DNA from: Colivicinus sp022776215
GTDB taxonomy: Bacteria; Bacillota_I; Bacilli_A; Erysipelotrichales; Erysipelotrichaceae
Assembly: GCA_022776215.1 (NCBI GenBank)
Contig: JALFIR010000064.1
Coordinates: 1-33,045 of the forward strand
Length of the DNA: 33,045 nucleotides
Direction of reading: 5' to 3'
In this document: positions 8,784-15,686 of the stretch, one piece after another
Numbering within the stretch: position 1 is the first letter of the stretch
Layout of the letters: every line of letters starts with the position of its first letter
The notes under the pieces: generated by a model
Told to the model about the DNA's origin: nothing
Databases searched by the model: none
The model's input: the letters and a program-made list of their open reading frames with translations, nothing else
Position numbers and translations under genes: made by a program

Positions 8784-9914
8784 ATGATTAAGTTTAATGT
8801 TCCACCTTATATTGAAGGTACTGACAAATATGTTTTAGAAGTAATGCGATCAGGTGAGATTGCAGGCGATAATAAATTTACAAAGTTAGATGAAGAAATC
8901 TTGGCTAAGAAGTTTGGTTCACTCAAGGTTCATTTAACAACTTCTGGTACAAGTGCTTTAGAAATGGCTTGTATGTTAGTAGATATTGGTCCAGGAGATG
9001 AGGTTATTGTTCCATCTTACACTTTCTCAAGTACAGCTAATGCGATTGTAATTTTTGGTGGCACACCAGTGTTTGTAGATATCGACCCTAAAACTATGAA
9101 TATTAATGCTGATTTAATTGAAGATGCCATTACTGATAAGACAAAGGCTATTATGGTTGTTCATTATGCGGGGGTTGGTTGTGATATGGAAAAGATTTGT
9201 GATATCGCCAAAAGACATAACTTATACTTGTTAGAAGACGCTGCTCAAGTAGTTAATGCAACTTATCATGGTAAATATTTAGGCACTTTTGGTGATGTTG
9301 GCTGTTACTCTTTCCATGAGACTAAGAATTATTCAATGGGAGAAGGTGGCGCTGTTTCTATAAATAATCCTGCATTATTAGATAGATGCGATATTATTAG
9401 AGAAAAGGGTACAAATAGAACTCAATTCTTTAATGGCCAAGTAGATAAGTATACATGGGTTGATAAGGGTTCTAGTTATTTGCCTAGTGATATTTTGGCT
9501 GCTTATTTATATCCACAATTGTTGATTATGGATGAAATGAGACAAGATAGAATTGATAGCTTTAATTACTATTATGAATTGTTAACTCCGCTTAAGGAAG
9601 CTGGTAAGATTGATTTACCATATGTTCCTGAAGGTGTTGTACATAATGGCCATATGTTCTATATCAAGACCAAAAATTTAGAAGAAAGAAGCGCTTTACA
9701 AACTTTCTTAAGAGAAAAGGGTGTAGGTAGTGCTTTCCATTATGTTCCATTACATAGTGCACCAGAAGGCTTAAGAGCTGGTAGATTATCTGGTGAAGAT
9801 AAATATACAACTAAGGAATTTGAAAGATTATTAAGACTTCCTATGTATTACAAACTAGGCAAAGAAAACATTGAGTATGTTTGTGATATGATTAAGGAAT
9901 TTTATAAAGACTAA
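8784..9914 (+). CDS. wecE: dTDP-4-amino-4,6-dideoxygalactose transaminase (WecE/RffA)
   Basis: A 376-residue PLP-dependent DegT/DnrJ/EryC1 aminotransferase that converts dTDP-4-keto-6-deoxyglucose plus glutamate into dTDP-4-amino-4,6-dideoxygalactose (Fuc4N). From memory it resembles Escherichia coli WecE along its whole length: GDEVIVPSYTFSSTANA (71-87), VVHYAGVGCDM (125-135), EDAAQ with the PLP-binding aspartate (151-155), SFHETKNYSMGEGG with the Schiff-base lysine K181, IREKGTNRTQFF and GQVDKYTWVD. Length also matches. The ribosome binding site AGAGG lies about 6 bases before the ATG. The matching RmlA is about 5 kb downstream, but RmlB, which makes the substrate, is absent from the window. 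A rho-independent terminator follows. The exact sugar is inferred from similarity. Confidence 0.9.
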   Translation: MIKFNVPPYIEGTDKYVLEVMRSGEIAGDNKFTKLDEEILAKKFGSLKVHLTTSGTSALEMACMLVDIGPGDEVIVPSYTFSSTANAIVIFGGTPVFVDIDPKTMNINADLIEDAITDKTKAIMVVHYAGVGCDMEKICDIAKRHNLYLLEDAAQVVNATYHGKYLGTFGDVGCYSFHETKNYSMGEGGAVSINNPALLDRCDIIREKGTNRTQFFNGQVDKYTWVDKGSSYLPSDILAAYLYPQLLIMDEMRQDRIDSFNYYYELLTPLKEAGKIDLPYVPEGVVHNGHMFYIKTKNLEERSALQTFLREKGVGSAFHYVPLHSAPEGLRAGRLSGEDKYTTKEFERLLRLPMYYKLGKENIEYVCDMIKEFYKD

Positions 9915-9920
9915 TTATGT

Positions 9921-9959
9921 TAGCGATATGGGTTTTATACTGTATCGCTATTTTGTTTT
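9921..9959 (+). terminator. Rho-independent terminator after wecE
   Basis: An 8-bp perfect stem, TAGCGATA (9921-9928) with TATCGCTA (9943-9950), encloses a 14-base loop and is followed by TTTTGTTTT (9951-9959). It ends the left operon. The downstream UDG-like gene therefore needs readthrough or its own promoter, and I see no clear one. Confidence 0.7.
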
Positions 9960-9975
9960 AAGAAGGGGATCAAAA

Positions 9976-10746
9976 ATGAGTTTAATAAGGAAAGTAACTG
10001 AGAAAATTTCGAACAATGATGAAAACAATTTTTATGTAGAAAGTATGAATAAACATCATATCAACAGGAATTTAATTAATCATCCAAAATTATTAATTGT
10101 TGGAACCCTTACTACACCACAAGGTAGAGGTTATCACTATACTTCGAATAGAAATAAAATGTATAAATACCTAGATTGTGGCTTAGGAATTAATCGTTTA
10201 GAAACTTTAAAAAATAGATTACAAGACTACCAAATTGCAAACGAAACAAATGATACTAGTTCATATAGAAAAGGTATGCATAGAGATGGTGAGGCTTTAA
10301 AGTTAATAAAAGAAATAGAAACTAATCTAGAAAAGAAAGGTATATTATTACTAGATGTGGTTGATAAAGCGTTAAGAGAAAATGCGGATTCATCTAGTGA
10401 TGAGAACATAATAAAATGTACCTTGGATTATGAATCTTTTGAAAAAATCAATGGTGCAGAATATGTGATTGTTAATAGCAAGAATGCGTATGAGTGTTTC
10501 TATAAAATAATGAATAAAGTTGGGGAAAATAACTTCCGTAACATCATTTGTTTGCCTCAAAGCCCTAGAAGTTTTTTACGAACAAATAGAGGTGAATTTG
10601 AAGAAGGAAGATACGAAGAAATTTGGGGTAGTGTAATCAAGTATTGTTTGAATGGTGAAAAACTTCCTAATGGGTTTGAGAATCTTTGTTTTGTTAAAAA
10701 AGATGGCATAGTAAAAAGAGAAGGATGGCCCCCTTTGGCGCAATAA
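9976..10746 (+). CDS. Uracil-DNA-glycosylase-superfamily protein (MUG/deoxyinosine-glycosylase-like)
   Basis: A 256-residue soluble protein. Several blocks follow the layout of the MUG/deoxyinosine glycosylase branch of the UDG superfamily. LLIVGTLTTPQGRGYHY (39-55) sits where these enzymes have the VLGSxPG active-site loop. SNRNKMYKYL (57-66) matches the conserved PxNxFW region, and LLLDVVDKALR then DENI (124-145) matches the WDVL...R...D..I block. VIVNSKNAYECF (164-175) and ICLPQSPRS (191-199) match the strand and late substrate loop. The usual catalytic Asn/Asp of the first loop is not obvious, so it may be inactive or act on another substrate. Start at 9976 is chosen over the upstream ATG at 9928, which lies inside the terminator stem; AAGGGG sits about 7 bases before 9976. 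A base-repair protein has no evident role in this locus. Confidence 0.6.
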   Translation: MSLIRKVTEKISNNDENNFYVESMNKHHINRNLINHPKLLIVGTLTTPQGRGYHYTSNRNKMYKYLDCGLGINRLETLKNRLQDYQIANETNDTSSYRKGMHRDGEALKLIKEIETNLEKKGILLLDVVDKALRENADSSSDENIIKCTLDYESFEKINGAEYVIVNSKNAYECFYKIMNKVGENNFRNIICLPQSPRSFLRTNRGEFEEGRYEEIWGSVIKYCLNGEKLPNGFENLCFVKKDGIVKREGWPPLAQ

Positions 10747-10756
10747 ATAATTAAAT

Positions 10757-10775
10757 ATGTTGCTTAAAACAACAT
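10757..10775. promoter_or_regulatory. Palindromic candidate operator over the ugd promoter
   Basis: ATGTTG (10757-10762), 7 bases, then CAACAT (10770-10775): a perfect 6-bp inverted repeat over 19 bases. It covers the likely -35 (10764-10769). No T-run follows and the stem is AT-rich, so a terminator is unlikely. A two-fold site of this size suits a dimeric XRE-type regulator, and the downstream gene encodes one fused to Ugd. Confidence 0.5.
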
Positions 10776-10792
10776 TTACAATTAATTATAAT
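10764..10792 (+). promoter_or_regulatory. Promoter of the XRE-Ugd gene
   Basis: TTAAAA (10764-10769; 4 of 6 match to TTGACA), a 17-bp spacer and a consensus TATAAT (10787-10792). Transcription would start near 10799, leaving a leader of about 48 bases with the GAGGTG ribosome binding site. Confidence 0.55.
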
Positions 10793-10802
10793 AAATCACT
10801 TG

Positions 10803-10835
10803 CATAAATATGTTATCTAAAATATCATAAATATG
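10803..10835 (+). repeat. Direct repeat CATAAATATG in the ugd leader
   Basis: CATAAATATG occurs at 10803-10812 and 10826-10835, 23 bases start to start (about two helical turns). The core TAAATATG occurs a third time at 10752-10759, at the edge of the palindrome. These may be additional regulator half-sites, or leader RNA elements. Confidence 0.4.
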
Positions 10836-10846
10836 AGGTGAATGGC

Positions 10847-12316
10847 ATGAAAAAGATATCTAAAGAATTATTGGCTAAAATTGTTAGAGAAAAAAGAAGT
10901 GAATTAAATATTACACAGAATAGATTAAGTGAATTAAGTGAAATCAATAGAGCTATGTTGTCTCGTATTGAGAATGGTGATTATTTGCCTACTATTGATC
11001 AATTAGAGAAGTTGGGAGAAATTTTAAACTTTGATTTTGATGACTTGTTTGTAAAAGAAGAAGTTAAAAGAGAAAGATTAATTAAAGAACCTTGTAAGAT
11101 AGCTGTAGCTGGTACTGGTTATGTTGGTTTATCATTGGCTGTATTGTTAGCTCAACATAATGAAGTGAAGGCTGTTGATATTATTCCTGAGAAAGTAGAT
11201 ATGATCAATAATAAGAAGTCTCCAATTCAAGATGATTATATTGAAGAATATTTAGCTACTAAGGAATTAAATTTGAAGGCAACATTAGATGCTAAGGAAG
11301 CATATAGTGATGCTGAATTTGTAATTGTTGCGGCTCCTACAAATTATGATCCTAAACAAAATTATTTTGATACAAGTGCAGTAGAGAAGGTAATTGATTT
11401 AGTAATGGAATATAATCCAGATGCTTATATTATTATTAAATCAACGGTTCCGGTAGGTTACGCAGAGCGTATCAGAAAAGAAAAGAACGACAATCATATT
11501 ATGTTCTCTCCTGAGTTCTTAAGAGAATCAAAGGCTTTATATGATAACTTATATCCAAGTAGAATCATAGTAGGTTGCGATGATAAGACTAAGGATGCAG
11601 CTGTTAAGTTCTCTAATTTATTAAAGGATGCAGCTTTAAAAGAAAATATTGATACTTTATTCATGGGCTTTACTGAAGCTGAAGCAGTTAAATTATTCTC
11701 TAATACTTATCTAGCATTGAGGGTATCTTATTTTAACGAATTAGATACTTATGCAGAGACTAAGGGTTTAAATACTAAGGAAATCATTGATGGTGTGTGT
11801 TTAGATCCAAGAATTGGTTCTCATTATAATAACCCTTCATTTGGTTATGGTGGCTATTGTTTACCAAAAGATACTAAGCAATTATTAGCTAACTTCAAGG
11901 ATGTACCTGAAAACCTAATTGAGGCAATTGTTGAATCAAATAGAACAAGAAAAGATTTTATAGCTGATAGAGTACTTGATAAGGCTGGAGCTTATGGTAA
12001 TAGTGAAGAATATAACGTTAATAAGGAACACAAAGTAGTAGTTGGTGTTTATCGTTTAACTATGAAGTCTAATTCAGATAACTTTAGACAATCTTCAATT
12101 CAAGGCGTTATGAAAAGAATTAAAGCTAAGGGTGCTGAAGTTATTATTTATGAGCCAACTTTAGAAGATGGTGAAACATTCTTTGGATCTAAGGTAGTGA
12201 ATAATTTGAAGAAGTTCAAAAAACAATCTAATGCAATCATCGCAAACAGATATGATTCTTGTTTAGATGATGTTGTAGATAAGGTATATACAAGAGATTT
12301 ATATAAGAGAGACTAA
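10847..12316 (+). CDS. ugd: XRE helix-turn-helix fused to UDP-glucose 6-dehydrogenase
   Basis: A 489-residue two-domain protein. Residues 11-66 are an XRE/Cro-type DNA-binding domain: KRSELNITQNRLSELSEI, then INRAMLSRIENGDYLPTIDQ and LEKLGEILNFDFDDLF. A short charged linker (67-83) leads into a complete UDP-glucose dehydrogenase closely resembling the short enteric type: NAD-binding GTGYVG (89-94), KSTVPVG (198-204), K282, N286, the catalytic cysteine in GYGGYCLPKDTKQL (C338, D342), and the C-terminal domain through VYTRDLYKRD. It oxidises UDP-glucose to UDP-glucuronate with two NAD+. All catalytic residues I know are present, so the enzyme should be active. The ATG at 10847 is chosen over a GTG at 10838 because GAGGTG is 6 bases upstream. 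It has its own promoter, a dyad over the -35, and a terminator overlapping its stop, suggesting autoregulation (inference). Confidence 0.9.
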   Translation: MKKISKELLAKIVREKRSELNITQNRLSELSEINRAMLSRIENGDYLPTIDQLEKLGEILNFDFDDLFVKEEVKRERLIKEPCKIAVAGTGYVGLSLAVLLAQHNEVKAVDIIPEKVDMINNKKSPIQDDYIEEYLATKELNLKATLDAKEAYSDAEFVIVAAPTNYDPKQNYFDTSAVEKVIDLVMEYNPDAYIIIKSTVPVGYAERIRKEKNDNHIMFSPEFLRESKALYDNLYPSRIIVGCDDKTKDAAVKFSNLLKDAALKENIDTLFMGFTEAEAVKLFSNTYLALRVSYFNELDTYAETKGLNTKEIIDGVCLDPRIGSHYNNPSFGYGGYCLPKDTKQLLANFKDVPENLIEAIVESNRTRKDFIADRVLDKAGAYGNSEEYNVNKEHKVVVGVYRLTMKSNSDNFRQSSIQGVMKRIKAKGAEVIIYEPTLEDGETFFGSKVVNNLKKFKKQSNAIIANRYDSCLDDVVDKVYTRDLYKRD

Positions 12317-12342
12317 TAGCTTTTATTGGTCTCTTATTTTAT
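12308..12342 (+). terminator. Rho-independent terminator overlapping the ugd stop
   Basis: AGAGACTAATA (12308-12318) pairs with TATTGGTCTCT (12324-12334): an 11-bp stem with one U-G wobble and a 5-base loop, followed by TATTTTAT. The ugd stop codon (12314-12316) lies inside the stem. Confidence 0.75.
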
Positions 12343-12345
12343 AAT
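12340..12345 (+). promoter_or_regulatory. -10 (TATAAT) implying a leaderless DUF6056 mRNA
   Basis: Consensus TATAAT ends 7 bases before the ATG at 12353, right after a terminator, where new initiation is needed. No good -35 is visible and there is no convincing Shine-Dalgarno sequence. Confidence 0.45.
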
Positions 12346-12352
12346 TGATGAG

Positions 12353-13843
12353 ATGAATAATTTATTTAAAAAGAAAAATTTCTATATTTTAGTTTCGATA
12401 TTTATATTATGTTTATTTACTTATATAACACACAAAACACCGCTAGGAGGAGATGATTGGGGATATGCCCTTAATGGTAGATTAGGAATGCCTGTTAAGG
12501 TAGCACTATCTTTCTATAAAGAGTGGTCTGGTCGTTTCTTTAGTGAACTATGGGGTATGTTGGTTCCGTGTAATAAATGGGCTTGGGATATTATCAATCC
12601 ATTGTTGTTTATGGGGATCTTCATTTGTGTTTATAAGTTAGCTTATATTAAAAATAAACCTATTATGTGTAGCCTTTTGATTGTGGCTATGATGCTAAGT
12701 GTTGATGATAATTTAAGAATGGAAACATATACTTGGATTATGGGCACCACATATGTTATTCCTTTGTTTTTGTCATTGGTATATTTTGTAATAGTAGATC
12801 ATCTTTTAAAGACTGATTTATATGATAAAAAGTTAGTTTTCTTTGCGATCATAAATAGTTTATTCTTATTTGTCATTGGTTTAATGATGGAAAATATAGC
12901 CGCTAGTATGATTGTTGCGATTGTTTTCCTTTTGGTTTATGCATATTTAAATAAACGACAAGCACTTAAATTTTTAATTCCTAACTTTATATTTAGTACC
13001 GTTAGTTTTATTATCATGAGAATGTCTCCTGGTAGTGCAAGTAGACTATTAAGAGAACATGAGGGTTGGGTTAAAATGTCATTCTTTGAGAAGTTGGTAA
13101 ATGGTTATCCTAATTTCTTGAATATGACTTTTATCAAGAATAATTATGCAATTTCATTGTTCTCAATTTGTTTGTTAATGATAATATTCTTTTCTAAGAA
13201 AAAGAACTTTAAGAAAAAGATTGTTCCTTCAATAATATTGATGATGGGCGTTGTGTCAGTGTTCTCATTTGTTTTTGGTGACAATATGTTTAATAATCCA
13301 AATTCAATATATTCAATTATTTTTTGGCCAGTATATGTAATTAACGCTTTCTATGTTTTATTTACATATTTAGATGATGGCTACCGTAAGAATAAAGCTA
13401 TATTCATGTTAATGTTTGCAGGATGTAACGCTTTTGTAATGTTGTATTCACCAATATATGGTTCAAGATGTGCAATTTATACTGTTTATTATTTAATTGT
13501 TGTATCTAGCTTAGTTTTAGATTTTATAAACATCAATAAGCGTTATGTTAAGACTATATTCCTAATCGTTATGGTCTTAATAATTGGAGATAGAACAAGA
13601 GAGTATTTTTATAAATATCGTTTGGTTGGCATTAAACAAAGTGAAAGACTTGGCATAATTAATGACTATAAAGAAAATTACTGGGTAGAGGAAGCTTGGA
13701 TTCCTAGATTCCCTCCTTATACAGTTCATGGTGCCGATATTGAAGAAGGTGATACTTACCATTTCGAAACTTTTAGAAACTACTACGAGTTACCACAAGA
13801 TCCAGATAAAATTATCTTTTATTGTGAGGACTGTGAGGAATGA
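12353..13843 (+). CDS. DUF6056-type polytopic membrane protein
   Basis: A 496-residue protein with about ten hydrophobic segments and a soluble C-terminal tail (about 430-496). After the first helix it has LGGDDWGY (31-38) and FYKEWSGR (54-61). Further on are YTWIMGTTYVIPL, MMENIAAS and MRMSPGSASR. This order of motifs fits the DUF6056 membrane family found in Gram-positive surface-polysaccharide loci. These proteins look GT-C-like (acidic pair in the first outer loop), but I know of no proven activity. A start upstream of 12353 (TTG at 12326) is rejected because it lies in the terminator stem. The gene begins a new unit after ugd and overlaps the acyltransferase as ATGA. Confidence 0.65.
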   Translation: MNNLFKKKNFYILVSIFILCLFTYITHKTPLGGDDWGYALNGRLGMPVKVALSFYKEWSGRFFSELWGMLVPCNKWAWDIINPLLFMGIFICVYKLAYIKNKPIMCSLLIVAMMLSVDDNLRMETYTWIMGTTYVIPLFLSLVYFVIVDHLLKTDLYDKKLVFFAIINSLFLFVIGLMMENIAASMIVAIVFLLVYAYLNKRQALKFLIPNFIFSTVSFIIMRMSPGSASRLLREHEGWVKMSFFEKLVNGYPNFLNMTFIKNNYAISLFSICLLMIIFFSKKKNFKKKIVPSIILMMGVVSVFSFVFGDNMFNNPNSIYSIIFWPVYVINAFYVLFTYLDDGYRKNKAIFMLMFAGCNAFVMLYSPIYGSRCAIYTVYYLIVVSSLVLDFININKRYVKTIFLIVMVLIIGDRTREYFYKYRLVGIKQSERLGIINDYKENYWVEEAWIPRFPPYTVHGADIEEGDTYHFETFRNYYELPQDPDKIIFYCEDCEE

Positions 13844-14793
13844 GTATTAAGTTAATAAGTAAACATCGTAGTGAATTAATGGCTATCGCTATGTTATGGA
13901 TAGCTTTTTTCCATTCTCAATTCCCTATTACAAATAAATTCATTAGATTTGCATTGGTTAATTGTGGCTATGGTGGTGCTTGTGTATTCTCGTTTTTATC
14001 TGCATATGGTTTGTATTTTTCTTACAAGAAGGACAACGATTATGGTTCTTTTATAAAAAAGAGATTATATAGAATTGTTCCATTTTGCCTTGTTATGATT
14101 GTTATTGATTTGTTAATTAGACAAAAAGGCATATTAGATGGACTATTTAGCGCTTTTGGCTTATATGCTGTTATTGGGCTTGATTTAACCAATTGGTATA
14201 CATCATATATTTTGTTACTATATTTTTTAACACCGCTATATTTAAAGGTGTTTAAGAATAGGGAATTAAAACTAACTATTGTAACAATTACAATCACCAT
14301 TCTTATTTCTAGTAACCTTAATAATTTGATTTACCAATACGTGCTAAGCAATCTTACGTTATATTTATTAGGATTTTTCTTTGCATATTTGGAGAATAAG
14401 GAAACAAAAATCCCATCTATTGTAGTATTAATATCTTTCGTAATTGGATGGGGTATCTTGTTTGGGTCTTATCATTTTTATCGTAATGATATTCGCCATA
14501 TTTATCCTTTTATCATTCTTGTTCCAAGTATGTGTATGTTGGCATCTTGGGTTTTTGATAAGCTAAAATTTATACAAAAACCATTTAAATATCTTGGCAA
14601 ATATACTTATCAATTCTATCTTTTACATGAACTAGTCTTGTTAGTTTTATATAATAATTATGCAATCTTATATAGACCAGGAATTCATTTTGATTTCCTA
14701 ATAAATGCTTTTGCGTTAGCAATCGCAATAGCATTGTCTATTGTGTTTAAAGAACTTGTAGATAATTTAATGAAAAGGAGTGAACTAAAATGA
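13840..14793 (+). CDS. Acyltransferase-3 family membrane O-acyltransferase
   Basis: A 317-residue polytopic protein with about ten hydrophobic segments, the usual size of the acyltransferase-3 (OafA/WecH-like) membrane domain. Family marks are an early R-S-E motif with a downstream membrane histidine (R10, E12, H25), VFSFLSAYGLYFSYKK, FIKKRLYRIVPF with the paired basic residues, and the late LGKYTYQFYLLHELVLL. It probably passes an acyl group, typically acetyl, across the membrane onto a sugar hydroxyl or amine. With WecE in the locus, N-acetylation of an amino sugar is possible, but the family more often O-acetylates. Start overlaps the previous stop (ATGA) and its end overlaps rmlA the same way. 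Confidence 0.83.
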   Translation: MSIKLISKHRSELMAIAMLWIAFFHSQFPITNKFIRFALVNCGYGGACVFSFLSAYGLYFSYKKDNDYGSFIKKRLYRIVPFCLVMIVIDLLIRQKGILDGLFSAFGLYAVIGLDLTNWYTSYILLLYFLTPLYLKVFKNRELKLTIVTITITILISSNLNNLIYQYVLSNLTLYLLGFFFAYLENKETKIPSIVVLISFVIGWGILFGSYHFYRNDIRHIYPFIILVPSMCMLASWVFDKLKFIQKPFKYLGKYTYQFYLLHELVLLVLYNNYAILYRPGIHFDFLINAFALAIAIALSIVFKELVDNLMKRSELK

Positions 14794-15686
14794 AAGGTAT
14801 TGTTTTAGCTGGTGGTAGTGGTACAAGGCTTTATCCTCTTACAAGAGTTACAAGTAAACAATTGCTTCCAATTTATGATAAACCAATGATTTACTATCCA
14901 TTAAGTACTTTGATGCTTGCGGGGATAAAAGACATCTTAATTATTTCTACCCCAAAAGATACTCCACGTTTCAAGGAATTGCTAAGTGATGGCAGTGATT
15001 TTGGTGTTAATTTAACATATGCTGTTCAAGAAAGTCCTGATGGTTTAGCTCAAGCGTTTTTAATTGGTGAAGAATTTATTGGTGATGATAGCTGTGCAAT
15101 GGTTCTTGGTGATAATATCTTCTATGGTAATGGTTTCTCTAACTTATTGGTTGGTGCGAGAGAAAAGGCCAACAACGGGTTAGCTACAGTATTTGGTTAT
15201 TTTGTGAATGATCCTAAAAGATTTGGTGTTGTTGAGTTTGATGAAAATGGCAAAGCTTTATCCATTGAAGAGAAACCAACAAATCCTAAGTCTAATTATG
15301 CAGTAACTGGTTTATATTTTTATCCTAAGGGCGTTAGCAAGATGGCAAAGGAAGTAAAACCTTCTTCTAGAGGAGAATTAGAAATTACCACACTGAATCA
15401 AATGTATTTGGACAAAGACGAATTAAATGTTGAAATCTTTGGCAGAGGATATACATGGTTAGATACAGGTACTATGGATTCTTTAGCTGAAGCATGTAAC
15501 TTTGTAAGAACTGTGCAAAATTTACAAGGTGTAGGTATAAGTGTTCTTGAGGAAATTGCTTATAAGAATAAGTGGATTAGCAAGGAACAACTTCTTAATT
15601 CGATAGAAAAATATGGTAAATCAGAATACGCTACTCATCTTAAGAGAGTTATAGAAGATAAAATTTATTCAGATAGAAGAGTATGA
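14790..15686 (+). CDS. rfbA: Glucose-1-phosphate thymidylyltransferase (RmlA)
   Basis: A 298-residue nucleotidyltransferase making dTDP-glucose from glucose 1-phosphate and dTTP, first step of the dTDP-deoxysugar pathway. Motifs are GIVLAGGSGTRLYPLT (3-18) with the pyrophosphorylase signature, KQLLPIYDKPMIYYPLSTLM, LGDNIFYG, SIEEKPTNPKSNYAVTGLYF and GYTWLDTGTMDSL. Length and motifs are those of the short bacterial RmlA. AAGGAG lies about 9 bases before the ATG. RmlB, RmlC and RmlD are not in the window; with WecE about 5 kb upstream, the likely product is dTDP-Fuc4N rather than dTDP-rhamnose, provided RmlB is encoded elsewhere. Overlaps the next gene as ATGA. Confidence 0.95.
   Translation: MKGIVLAGGSGTRLYPLTRVTSKQLLPIYDKPMIYYPLSTLMLAGIKDILIISTPKDTPRFKELLSDGSDFGVNLTYAVQESPDGLAQAFLIGEEFIGDDSCAMVLGDNIFYGNGFSNLLVGAREKANNGLATVFGYFVNDPKRFGVVEFDENGKALSIEEKPTNPKSNYAVTGLYFYPKGVSKMAKEVKPSSRGELEITTLNQMYLDKDELNVEIFGRGYTWLDTGTMDSLAEACNFVRTVQNLQGVGISVLEEIAYKNKWISKEQLLNSIEKYGKSEYATHLKRVIEDKIYSDRRV

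Noticed and set aside
9928..9975. ATG at 9928 as the start of the UDG-like gene
   Set aside because: It lies inside the terminator stem-loop and lacks a ribosome binding site, whereas the ATG at 9976 follows AAGGGG at proper spacing.
10757..10775. The ATGTTG/CAACAT inverted repeat as a terminator of the UDG-like gene
   Set aside because: The stem is only 6 bp and AT-rich with no T-run after it, and it coincides with a -35. An operator is the better reading.
14040..14300. An 86-codon minus-strand frame inside the acyltransferase gene
   Set aside because: It is antisense to a well-supported gene and has no motif of its own. Other frames of 60-78 codons (10227-10409, 13577-13762, 16102-16335, 22180-22416, 22487-22711, 28530-28748) were dismissed for the same reason.
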